Shown in pieces: positions 17,774 to 26,242 of a DNA stretch of 64,000 bases. The stretch is from Chitinophagaceae bacterium UBA1946 (GTDB taxonomy: Bacteria; Bacteroidota; Bacteroidia; Chitinophagales; Chitinophagaceae): assembly GCA_002336815.1 (NCBI GenBank), contig DDEU01000018.1, positions 1 through 64,000 on the forward strand, given 5' to 3'. Numbering within the stretch: the first letter of the stretch is position 1; each line of letters opens with the position of its first letter. A program made the translations under genes and the position numbers. Below the pieces are notes generated by a model. It had not been told where the DNA came from, made no database searches, and saw nothing but the letters and a program-made list of their open reading frames with translations.

Positions 17774-18439
17774 ATGCTTACAACTGAGCTTATCAATAGT
17801 AATATCCCAAGGCTTCAATTAAAGGACAGCATTGCCAAAGCCCTTCAGCTGATCAATGATTACCGGGTAACACACCTCCCGGTGGTAGCGCCGGATGGCA
17901 AATACCTTGGCTTGCTTGCCGAAGACGACCTCATGGATATTGAAGAAGAAAAGGGTAGCGTGCAGTATTTTGAAGAATCGCTGTTGAAAGCCTCGGTTAA
18001 AGAAAACGAACATTTTTTAAATGCTGTGAACTGCAGCAACAAGTACGAAACCAGTGTAGTGCCCGTAGTAAACGAAGAAAAGGAACTGGTTGGCGTAATA
18101 GCAGTAACAGACCTGCTCAAAGCATTGGGCGATTTTTCCGGCGCCAATGAGATCGGCGGCATCATTGTCATGGAAATGGAGCGAAGCCAGTTTGCCATTT
18201 CCGAAATAAGCCGGCTGGTTGAAAGCAACGATGCACACATCCTCCATCTTAATACAACCGTACAGCCAGAAACAGGTTTGCTTACCGTAACCCTGCACCT
18301 GAATAAAAAAGAGATATCCGCCATCGTAGCCACTTTTGAGCGGTACGAATATGATGTGATCTACTTTTTTGGCGACGAACAATTCGAGAACGAGATCCAC
18401 AGCAACTACCGCCACCTGATGAACTATCTTGATATTTAG
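17774..18439 (+). CDS. CBS-domain protein (AcuB-like)
   Basis: This 221-residue protein has two N-terminal CBS motifs (residues ~8-60, with VTHLPVVAPDGKYLGLLAEDDL, and ~75-125, with SVVPVVNEEKELVGVIAVTDL) that usually bind adenine nucleotides. A C-terminal ACT-like region follows (VQPETGLLTVTLHLNKKEIS, then AIVATFERYEYDVIYFFGDE). CBS-ACT proteins of this size resemble AcuB. The ligand and target are unknown. In Bacteroidota this gene is regularly placed just upstream of the BamA-like barrel gene and nadK, as here, which suggests a nucleotide-sensing role tied to that block. Confidence 0.87.
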   Translation: MLTTELINSNIPRLQLKDSIAKALQLINDYRVTHLPVVAPDGKYLGLLAEDDLMDIEEEKGSVQYFEESLLKASVKENEHFLNAVNCSNKYETSVVPVVNEEKELVGVIAVTDLLKALGDFSGANEIGGIIVMEMERSQFAISEISRLVESNDAHILHLNTTVQPETGLLTVTLHLNKKEISAIVATFERYEYDVIYFFGDEQFENEIHSNYRHLMNYLDI

Positions 18440-18480
18440 GATTCACTCCTATCCCACGCTGTTTATCTTATCATATCATT

Positions 18481-18488
18481 TACATTTG
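18481..18488 (+). promoter_or_regulatory. Promoter -7 box before the BamA-like gene
   Basis: TACATTTG is an exact TAnnTTTG match, 36 bases before the ATG at 18525. Confidence 0.45.
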
Positions 18489-18524
18489 CAGGCCTGCCTT
18501 CACAGGCATTTTGTTTTTTAATCT

Positions 18525-19967
18525 ATGTATAAAAGGATATTTCAATCTTGTTTGTTCCTGTTGCTGGCTGTAACTGCCAGGTCACAAAACATTGATGTAT
18601 CCTCTACAGTTGCTGCCCGTTTTTTGGCAGGCAAAGATTCATTGCAAAAGATCGTCATCCACAATATCAGCATTTCGGGTAATAAAAAAACAAAGGAGTT
18701 TATCATCAGGAGAGAAATGCAGTTGAAGAACGGGGATACCATTATCGCCGGCAGACTGGAGGATGAGTTGCAGCAACTGCAGCAACAGGTGTACAACACC
18801 AATCTTTTTTTAGAAGTAAAGGTTGATATAACCCCACTGGCAGGTGATGCGATTGACATCGGGATCGCACTAAAAGAACGCTGGTACATCTTCCCGATCC
18901 CGAAATTTCAACTGATCGACAGGAATATCAACGAATGGTTACAAAAATACCATGGTGATCTTGACAGGGTGGTGTATGGTGTTAAGTTCACCCATTACAA
19001 TCTTTCCGGCCATCGAGACCTGCTGCGGCTTACCCTGCTGAATGGTTTCACCAGGAATATCTCTTTTACCTACTTTAAACCGGTGAGTGAAAAATCATTG
19101 AACAATGGCTTTTCCGTTACGGGTGGCATTGTACAGAACAGGGAGTTCATTTATAAAATTGACAAGGGTAATAAACCGCTCCTGTTCAACAACGGAGATT
19201 TTTCGCGGAAAACAATCTTTGCAGGCATTGGATATAACTATCGTAAAAATATAATGGGTACGCATTATTTTAATGTAACCTTCAACCATGTTTCTGTTGC
19301 AGATTCGTTGATCGATGCCGTTTACAATCCCAATTATTTCAAAGATCCTGTTACGCATACCAACTATGTCGATTTTAGTTATACCTACCAGTACATCAAC
19401 GCCAACAATGCTTTATATCCTTTAAAAGGCACCCTTGCCAATATCAAACTGGTTAAAAGAGGCTTTGGTTTTACAGGGGGCATCAATATGTTTTCGGTGG
19501 AAGCAGGATACAACCGCTACTGGGCGCTCAAAAATAACTGGTACGCCAGTGTACAGGTATCAGGAAAAACCACGCTGCCTTTTAACCAGCCTTACATTAA
19601 CCAGCGTTCGCTCGGCTATGCAGATGTAAACCTGCGTGGGCTTGAGCTATACGTAGTGGATGGCGTGGCTTATGGCCTGGTAAGGAACACGCTGAAGAAA
19701 AAGCTTTTTACCATTAACATTAAAACACCATTCAAATCAGATAAGTACCACATCATTCCTTTTACCTTCTTTGCAAAAACATACGGCGATTTAGGGGTGG
19801 TTTACAATAAGCCTGCCTACCAAACCACGCTCAATAACAGGCTGCTGTACACGGGCGGTGTTGGAATCGACATTCTTTCCATTTACGATGTAAGTCTGCG
19901 CATTGAGTATAGTTTTAACCAGTTAGGTAAAAACGGGCTATTTTTACAGGCCCAGAGCGGGCTATAA
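18525..19967 (+). CDS. BamA/TamA-like outer membrane protein with one POTRA domain
   Basis: This 480-residue exported protein has a signal peptide (cleavage near ARSQ, residue ~21). A POTRA domain at ~40-118 (IHNISISGNKKTKEFIIRREM ... DIGIALKERWYIFPIP) is followed by a ~360-residue beta-barrel region with alternating aromatic strands and a C-terminal Leu after LFLQAQSG. This is the Omp85/BamA superfamily layout with a reduced number of POTRA domains. It is distinct from the five-POTRA BamA at 26243-28978. A role in outer-membrane assembly or transport of a specific client is inferred from the superfamily only. It directly precedes nadK. Confidence 0.85.
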   Translation: MYKRIFQSCLFLLLAVTARSQNIDVSSTVAARFLAGKDSLQKIVIHNISISGNKKTKEFIIRREMQLKNGDTIIAGRLEDELQQLQQQVYNTNLFLEVKVDITPLAGDAIDIGIALKERWYIFPIPKFQLIDRNINEWLQKYHGDLDRVVYGVKFTHYNLSGHRDLLRLTLLNGFTRNISFTYFKPVSEKSLNNGFSVTGGIVQNREFIYKIDKGNKPLLFNNGDFSRKTIFAGIGYNYRKNIMGTHYFNVTFNHVSVADSLIDAVYNPNYFKDPVTHTNYVDFSYTYQYINANNALYPLKGTLANIKLVKRGFGFTGGINMFSVEAGYNRYWALKNNWYASVQVSGKTTLPFNQPYINQRSLGYADVNLRGLELYVVDGVAYGLVRNTLKKKLFTINIKTPFKSDKYHIIPFTFFAKTYGDLGVVYNKPAYQTTLNNRLLYTGGVGIDILSIYDVSLRIEYSFNQLGKNGLFLQAQSGL

Positions 19968-20032
19968 TTTCACCATTCAGTTAGAAGATTCGGTATGTTT
20001 CCTGTTTTTCTAAATGAATCTAAAAGCAACCA

Positions 20033-20911
20033 ATGAAGATCGCCATCTACAGCCGGGGAATTGAGAATGATCAGAATAAGGACATCGATTCTTTCCTGGA
20101 AGAATTGTATGCCCACAATGTGGAACCGGTTTTTTCGCAGGATTTCTTTAATAAATTTTATTCTGCTGTTACCATCAAAGGCAAATACAGCACTTTTAAC
20201 TCTGCCAAAGATCTTGATGACAGCATTGATTGTATCATCAGCCTGGGCGGCGATGGCACATTGCTGGATACCGTTACATTGGTGCAGGATAAAGGGATCC
20301 CGGTACTGGGGATCAATTACGGGCGACTGGGTTTTCTGGCAAATATTGGTAAGGAAGATCTCAAATCTGCCATCAGTGCCCTTGCAGAAAGAACCTATGT
20401 AACGGAGAAGCGTACACTCATTCACCTCGATGCCAACATCCCCGTGTTTGGTGATGTGCCGTATGCGCTCAACGAGTTTACGTTGCAGAAAAAAGACTCT
20501 TCTTCCATGATAAAAATTCACACGTATCTCAATGGTGAATTTTTAAATACCTACTGGGCCGACGGCCTTATTGTGGCCACCCCTACCGGCAGTACGGGTT
20601 ACTCACTCAGTTGTAACGGACCCATTGTTTTCCCGGAAAGTGGCAGCTTTGTTATTACACCGGTGGCTCCGCACAATCTTAATATCCGCCCCATTGTAGT
20701 ACCTGATAACAATATCATTTCATTTGAGGTAGAAGGCCGCACCGACTCATTTATCTGTACGCTCGACAGCCGCCGTATGGTGGTGCCCAAAGAAGTGCAG
20801 ATCGCAGTAAGAAAAGAGAAGTTCGAGATCAACCTCATTCGCCTCAACGAGAACAATTTCCTGCAAACATTGCGGAATAAGCTTTCATGGGGATTAGACA
20901 AGCGGAATTAA
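20033..20911 (+). CDS. nadK: NAD kinase
   Basis: This 292-residue cytoplasmic enzyme phosphorylates NAD to NADP using ATP or polyphosphate. The signature GGDGT is at 72-76, with the catalytic Asp. The second conserved block reads GLIVATPTGSTGYSLSCNGPI, followed by the PVAPHNLNIRPIVVPD segment found in all NAD kinases. The length is normal. It sits between an Omp85-type barrel gene and a DUF6089 barrel gene, the usual Bacteroidota gene order. Confidence 0.97.
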   Translation: MKIAIYSRGIENDQNKDIDSFLEELYAHNVEPVFSQDFFNKFYSAVTIKGKYSTFNSAKDLDDSIDCIISLGGDGTLLDTVTLVQDKGIPVLGINYGRLGFLANIGKEDLKSAISALAERTYVTEKRTLIHLDANIPVFGDVPYALNEFTLQKKDSSSMIKIHTYLNGEFLNTYWADGLIVATPTGSTGYSLSCNGPIVFPESGSFVITPVAPHNLNIRPIVVPDNNIISFEVEGRTDSFICTLDSRRMVVPKEVQIAVRKEKFEINLIRLNENNFLQTLRNKLSWGLDKRN

Positions 20912-20990
20912 TTTACATTTACCGGTAAAAACCTCCTTAACCACAACCTGCGGCCGTTCTTTTTAACAAACAATTCCTTACTTTGCAACT

Positions 20991-21845
20991 ATGAAAAAAA
21001 TTCTTTTAACTGCTTTTTTCATGTCTGCCGTCGTGTGTGCAACATCTGCACAGGGTACGTTTAATCCTGAAGAGATCCAGGGAGAATTTGGTATAACCCT
21101 TGGTGCCGCACATTATTTTGGTGACCTGAATACAAGGGCAGCCCTTAACCGGCCAAAATTCGCCATCGGCGGATTTTACAGGAAGCAATTCAATAATTAC
21201 CTGGCCGCCAAACTATCCCTGCATTATGCACAACTTGGCTACAGCGATGTCTATAGCAAGAATCTCTATCAAAAAACCAGGAACCTCAGTTTTAATACCG
21301 AGATATTTGAAGTGGCTTTGAGCGGCGATTTTAATTTTTTCAGGTATTCTCCGGGAGAAAAGGGGTTCAACTTTACACCTTACGTTACCCTCGGCCTTGG
21401 TTTGTTCAGCTATAACCCCTACGCCTATCTCAATGGTAAAAAGGTATTCCTTCGCCCGCTCGGTACCGAAGGGCAGAACATTGGTTATAAAGATCCCAAC
21501 ACCGGCAAAGCAAGAAAGCCGTATGGCAGCATGTCGGCCTGCATTCCAATCGGAATGGGGATAAAATACAATGTGAACGATAAGTTCAACTTCTCCTTCC
21601 AGATCGCCCACCGCCTCACTTTTACTGATTATTTAGATGATGTGAGTTCTACCTTTATCGGTGCCGATAAATTTATTGCCGGGTCCAATGCACAGATACT
21701 GCAGGACAGGAGTTTTGAAAAAGGCACTACGATCGGGATCGAGAACCGCCAGCGTGGCTTCAGCAAACAAAAAGATCAGTATATCATTGCAGAAATTGGT
21801 ATCTCGTTCAATATCACTTCTTATAAATGCCCGTCAAATTTTTAA
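20991..21845 (+). CDS. DUF6089 family outer-membrane beta-barrel protein
   Basis: This 284-residue protein has a signal peptide (cleavage after the residues ATSAQ, ~20) and an eight-strand-like barrel pattern with aromatic-rich strands. The GITLGAAHYFGDLN and FAIGGFYRKQFNNYLAAKLSL stretches and the long YKDPNTGKARKPYGSMSACIPIGMGIKY region are typical of DUF6089. The family is found almost only in Bacteroidota, encoded between nadK and uppS. Its function is unknown, and an envelope-structural or biogenesis role is inferred from position. A near-consensus -7 box (TTACTTTG) ends 5 bases before the ATG. Confidence 0.87.
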   Translation: MKKILLTAFFMSAVVCATSAQGTFNPEEIQGEFGITLGAAHYFGDLNTRAALNRPKFAIGGFYRKQFNNYLAAKLSLHYAQLGYSDVYSKNLYQKTRNLSFNTEIFEVALSGDFNFFRYSPGEKGFNFTPYVTLGLGLFSYNPYAYLNGKKVFLRPLGTEGQNIGYKDPNTGKARKPYGSMSACIPIGMGIKYNVNDKFNFSFQIAHRLTFTDYLDDVSSTFIGADKFIAGSNAQILQDRSFEKGTTIGIENRQRGFSKQKDQYIIAEIGISFNITSYKCPSNF

Positions 21846-22031
21846 TAGTAGTTTTTCAAAAAAATATTTCTGCCGGATTCTGTATCCGGCATTTTTTTTG
21901 CTCATTATTTAAACAAATTCCATTACCTTCGAAAGACGATCCGTTTATTTCTTCTGATATCTGTACCAAATTCCACTCTTATCTCCTTTTCTTGTGCAGA
22001 ACCATAGTTAGTTCACTACCAAACTTATACT

Positions 22032-25000
22032 ATGGCGCTGATCCGTTTTTTGCTTACAGCAACGGTATGGCTATTTGCTTATGTAAACGTACAGGCGCAA
22101 ACAGTTTTTTATCCTGCGGGGGCATCCCAACTATTGAAATCTACGGCAGAGGATATGGCAATGCTGTTACAACGTGCTGTTGCAGGAAGTCATTTTACTG
22201 CGGAGGCATACAACAGCCTTCCATCTTCGGGCATTGTATTACAATACGATGAATCCATCGTTGCCAACCAAACCTGCCGCGTAAAAAGCAATGGCAGTAA
22301 TTTCATGAGTTTTGCTGCAGGGCAGGACAATGGCCTTAACTATGGCATTTACGAATACCTTCGCCAGCTCGGCTTCAGGTTTTACCAACCCGGTACTGCA
22401 TGGGAAGTCATTCCTTCTCTCAGCTCTCCTTACAGAACAACAGATACCCTTTATACCTGTAAATTCAAATACAAGAACTGGTTTATCAGCGGCGGTTGCA
22501 ATACCTGGGCCATGGACAAAAATGCCGGTTACTACTGGGATACATATTACGGTGATAACGGTCACCAATGGTCGCTTTACCAGCGCAGGAATAATATGAC
22601 AGGAGGTTACAGGTTTGCCGGCCACCGGGACGATATTGTTACTGATGATTACCTGGGCACCCTGCAGGCCAATCCCTGTTATGTAGCTTCTTACAATGGG
22701 TCCAGGGTTCCAACCCGGCAATCGGTACCCGATGTGAATAATCCCGGCGGCATGCAGTTGTGGAGCAGTGGCATAGAAGCACAGTTCAGCCAGTTCAGGA
22801 ATACGATCTTTGGCAATGCAGGATTGTATAAAAACTATTACCGCAATTTCAATTATGCCTACGGCCATATTGGTATCGAAGTGCAGGATGGCGCTCATTG
22901 GGCCAACACAACAGACAATAGTTGCGGCAAAGCACCCCTGCTTAAAGAAAGTGACCAGCAGTTCAGCCTGGCTAATTTTACTGCTACCACCATTAATGCG
23001 GTGTACCCCGACAAACGCTTCCAGTTGTATGCTTATGATGGCCATGCTGATGTGCCGTCGGATAAGATCAGGATCGATGAACACATCGATGTACAGGTGG
23101 TGCCAACAGCCTTCCAGTTTGAAACCAGTTCAAAAGGGCTTTTAAACCGCTGGTATGGCCGATACAATCATATTTCGGAATACCATTACTTAAACCTTGC
23201 TCAATGGAGCGGAGAAACGCCGGCTTTTTATTTAGACGAATTAAAAACAACGGTTGAACGCCTCAAAACAAAACAGAGCCAGGGAATTGTATGGGAAGCT
23301 GCGCCTTCCAAGTTTGCAAGTCTTCCCTTTTTACTGGCAGCAAATACAGCTTTAAAAAATGACCTGCCTGTTGATGGTCAGCTGCAGGAATTTTGCAGCA
23401 GTATGTTTGGCAATGCTGCAGGCACTGTTTACAAACTACTGCAATACTGGAGCAACGATAAAACCGTAACGGTTGGCAACGGTATCCAGGATAATAAATA
23501 CAAACTGCCTTTCTATTTTCAACTGGTGCAGCAGGCAGCAGAAGAAACAGCCGGTGCACCTGCTGTTGTAAAAGAAAGGATCAGTGAATTAAAAGCCTAT
23601 CTCCATTACATGCTGCTTTACTACAACTGGGTTTTTGACCAGCGGCCTGCAGAAGCAAAAAAACAAAAAGCAGCCGCTTTGTGTTTGTACCTCGCCAAGG
23701 TGAACAGGTTGCAGATCGTTAACAGTTATTTTCTTATCAGCGATATTGTAAACCGCTACAGCAATACCAGTGAAATATTTACCAGGTACAATATCAATAC
23801 CGGCACCGCTTACCAGGATGGCCGCCTTGCGTTGATCACAGCAGAAGAAATAGCCGCTGACTTTACAGTGGATATGGCCGCCCAGCAGGCCTTGATCAAT
23901 CAGTATGATTTTAAAGATGCAGCAGCCATCAAAAATGAATTCGATCGCAAAAACATGTTGCCGCTTGACAAAATAGATGTGCAGGTTTTGTACACTAACG
24001 GCAAAGACTACACGGCCAGGACCGAGTTTTACTTTATTGCAGAAAAGGCCGGCAGCATTTCTGTAAAATATAACCCACGGTTTGATATGCCCGGGAAAGG
24101 ATACATCAATTTTACCGTAGAAGCCATTAATAAGCCGCTGGGCGTGATCAAAGATTTTTCGATTGACAACACGGGTGCTGCCGGCGAACTGTATGTAGCT
24201 GTTCCCGAAGCCGGCATTTATAAATTATCCCTCGTATCAAAATACAAATCGGCAGCAGCCATCACGATCACCACCAATGGAAATTATTTTTACAGGAACG
24301 GACCTTTTTTAGGTAATACCACGGAAAACTACAGGACCAACCTGCTTAGTTTGCCCGGCTATTTTTATGTGCCGCAGGGAATGCGGAGGATCTTCTTTAG
24401 TTTAAACAATTCTAACCCCGGTGGTGCAGGTTACGCCTCTCCGCAGGAAGTAAGCAGGGCGTTCCTGTTCAAAGACAATCATGGCAATACCGCAGAACCA
24501 CAATTGATAACATCAGCAGACTCTTCTTTATTTTTCCTGGAAGTGCCGGAGGGTGCTGATGGCAGTTTCTGGCAATCCTTCAAGATGGAGCAGTACCGCC
24601 TGTGTTTTGCCAATACCAGCAACCTGCAATGGTATGCCAAGCGTAAAACCTGTGCAGGAAGCGATTTTAAAGCAACTGTAAAGAAGGGGATCGCAGGATG
24701 CATCACCGAGTTAAAAACTACTGCAACAGGCAACATCCAGTGGCAACTGTACGATGCCCAGCAATGGCATTATTACAAGGATGGCGCCTCAATAGAATTA
24801 CCGATGACCGTTTCGCCCAATGCCATTGTAACATTACGGGTGGATGGTTGTACAGTAACCAAGCGGCTTGGCGATGATGCCGGATACCTGGCTGAGATAA
24901 CAGCCTGCGCTACAGGGGCCGTGGCGGCTGACCCTGAGACCAAAGTAATCGTTTATCCCAATCCTGGCACAGGCCTGTTCAAGTGCCTGCAAAATGGCCA

Positions 25001-25166
25001 GCCTGTTATGGCAGAAGAGGTGATCATCAGCAATGTAGCCGGCGCAAGGCTGGCAGTATTCACCAATACGCAGCAGTTCAATATTTCCAATTTGCCCCCT
25101 GCCATGTATTTCTACACACTTGTGATCAATAAAGTTGCCAGTAAAGGAAAGCTGGTAAAGATGTAA
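22032..25166 (+). CDS. Large secreted DUF4838 (glycosidase-like) protein with T9SS sorting domain
   Basis: This 1044-residue exported protein has a signal peptide (cleavage near VQAQ, residue ~23). Residues ~30-130 form an alpha/beta domain resembling the N-terminal domain of family-20/67 glycosidases (LNYGIYEYLRQLGFRFYQPG). The DUF4838 region follows (~150-560), a TIM-barrel-like fold seen in glycoside hydrolases. Beta-rich domains cover ~650-960. The last ~75 residues are a type A T9SS sorting domain (VYPNPGTGLF ... NISNLPPAMYFYTL ... GKLVKM). It is therefore probably released or surface-bound through T9SS and acts on polysaccharide; the substrate is unknown. It interrupts the otherwise conserved DUF6089-uppS order, which suggests a lineage-specific insertion. 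Confidence 0.84.
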   Translation: MALIRFLLTATVWLFAYVNVQAQTVFYPAGASQLLKSTAEDMAMLLQRAVAGSHFTAEAYNSLPSSGIVLQYDESIVANQTCRVKSNGSNFMSFAAGQDNGLNYGIYEYLRQLGFRFYQPGTAWEVIPSLSSPYRTTDTLYTCKFKYKNWFISGGCNTWAMDKNAGYYWDTYYGDNGHQWSLYQRRNNMTGGYRFAGHRDDIVTDDYLGTLQANPCYVASYNGSRVPTRQSVPDVNNPGGMQLWSSGIEAQFSQFRNTIFGNAGLYKNYYRNFNYAYGHIGIEVQDGAHWANTTDNSCGKAPLLKESDQQFSLANFTATTINAVYPDKRFQLYAYDGHADVPSDKIRIDEHIDVQVVPTAFQFETSSKGLLNRWYGRYNHISEYHYLNLAQWSGETPAFYLDELKTTVERLKTKQSQGIVWEAAPSKFASLPFLLAANTALKNDLPVDGQLQEFCSSMFGNAAGTVYKLLQYWSNDKTVTVGNGIQDNKYKLPFYFQLVQQAAEETAGAPAVVKERISELKAYLHYMLLYYNWVFDQRPAEAKKQKAAALCLYLAKVNRLQIVNSYFLISDIVNRYSNTSEIFTRYNINTGTAYQDGRLALITAEEIAADFTVDMAAQQALINQYDFKDAAAIKNEFDRKNMLPLDKIDVQVLYTNGKDYTARTEFYFIAEKAGSISVKYNPRFDMPGKGYINFTVEAINKPLGVIKDFSIDNTGAAGELYVAVPEAGIYKLSLVSKYKSAAAITITTNGNYFYRNGPFLGNTTENYRTNLLSLPGYFYVPQGMRRIFFSLNNSNPGGAGYASPQEVSRAFLFKDNHGNTAEPQLITSADSSLFFLEVPEGADGSFWQSFKMEQYRLCFANTSNLQWYAKRKTCAGSDFKATVKKGIAGCITELKTTATGNIQWQLYDAQQWHYYKDGASIELPMTVSPNAIVTLRVDGCTVTKRLGDDAGYLAEITACATGAVAADPETKVIVYPNPGTGLFKCLQNGQPVMAEEVIISNVAGARLAVFTNTQQFNISNLPPAMYFYTLVINKVASKGKLVKM

Positions 25167-25324
25167 AGCCCTGAAAATACCGGTTTTGTATAACCTGTTT
25201 TTTGCATCCTGTCTCCTTCCTCTATGCCGGAGTGCATCATTGTTTGATACCGCGTTTTCGGTTGCGATGATCAAAATCAGGCAATAAGCTTTTCCTTCAA
25301 AGGCTTATTCCAACTAAATTTCGT

Positions 25325-25332
25325 TACTTTTG
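25325..25332 (+). promoter_or_regulatory. Promoter -7 box of the uppS-bamA block
   Basis: TACTTTTG is an exact TAnnTTTG match, 34 bases before the uppS ATG. It restarts transcription after the inserted DUF4838 gene. Confidence 0.5.
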
Positions 25333-25366
25333 CGGCCTTAATTAACCGTTCGCTTATCAGTTTGAT

Positions 25367-26131
25367 ATGAGTTTAAAGGATAAGATCGATTTGAAACGTT
25401 TGCCCAGGCATATTGCCATCATTATGGATGGCAATGGAAGGTGGGCACAGGAAAAAGGCGAAGACCGTCTTTTTGGGCACCTGCATGGCGTAGAGAGTGT
25501 ACGCAATATTGTGGAAGGCTGCGCCGAACTTCAAATTGAGTACCTTACCCTGTATGCTTTTAGTACAGAAAATTGGGACAGGCCTGCCAACGAAGTGAGC
25601 GGCCTGATGGAAATACTGGTGGATACCATCCGTAAGGAAGTACCTACCCTCAATAAGAACAATATCAAGCTGCATGTGATCGGTGATCTGGATATGCTGC
25701 CGGCCACCGCCCGCCAGGCTTTGGAAGAAGCGCTGCATGAAACATCCTCCAACACTGGTCTTAACCTCGTAATGGCATTGAGTTACAGCAGTCGCTGGGA
25801 GTTGGTACATGCAGTTAAAGCCATAGCAGCTGATGTAAAAAAAGGCCTGCTTGAACCGGAAGCGATTTCGCAGGAAACACTGCAAAACTACCTTGCCACC
25901 AGCGGTTTCCCTGACCCGGAACTGATGATACGCACCAGCGGAGAATACAGGATCAGTAATTTCCTGTTGTACCAACTGGCTTATGCAGAACTCTATTTCA
26001 CCAATACAAGGTGGCCCGATTTCAGAAAGGATAACCTGTACGAGGCCATCCTCGATTTCCAGCAAAGAGAAAGAAGATTTGGTAAAACCGGTGCTCAGGT
26101 AAGCGGTGATGAAAAGCTTGCCAAACAGTAG
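25367..26131 (+). CDS. uppS: Isoprenyl transferase (undecaprenyl diphosphate synthase)
   Basis: This 254-residue cis-prenyltransferase builds undecaprenyl diphosphate, the lipid carrier for peptidoglycan and O-antigen precursors, from farnesyl diphosphate and isopentenyl diphosphate. The substrate-binding Asp21 sits in AIIMDGNGRWAQ. The conserved YLTLYAFSTENWDRP follows, and the C-terminal block reads LMIRTSGEYRISNFLLYQLAYAE. The length is typical. It lies 111 bases upstream of bamA in the usual Bacteroidota envelope block. Confidence 0.96.
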   Translation: MSLKDKIDLKRLPRHIAIIMDGNGRWAQEKGEDRLFGHLHGVESVRNIVEGCAELQIEYLTLYAFSTENWDRPANEVSGLMEILVDTIRKEVPTLNKNNIKLHVIGDLDMLPATARQALEEALHETSSNTGLNLVMALSYSSRWELVHAVKAIAADVKKGLLEPEAISQETLQNYLATSGFPDPELMIRTSGEYRISNFLLYQLAYAELYFTNTRWPDFRKDNLYEAILDFQQRERRFGKTGAQVSGDEKLAKQ

Positions 26132-26242
26132 CAGTAGCGCCAATAACAATCAACAGGCCTTTGTTGCAGCAGTATAGCAATGAATGGTTTAACAAATAGT
26201 TTTAATAATAGCAAGTATATTGCCGACCGTAAAAAATATTTG

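Noticed and set aside
22239..23084. A 281-residue minus-strand frame inside the DUF4838 gene
   Set aside because: Low-complexity pattern with no recognisable domain; the plus strand encodes a clear signal peptide, DUF4838 region and T9SS tail.
25373..26149. A 258-residue minus-strand frame opposite uppS
   Set aside because: It covers the whole uppS gene, has no recognisable motifs and is explained by codon-use shadowing of a universally conserved gene.
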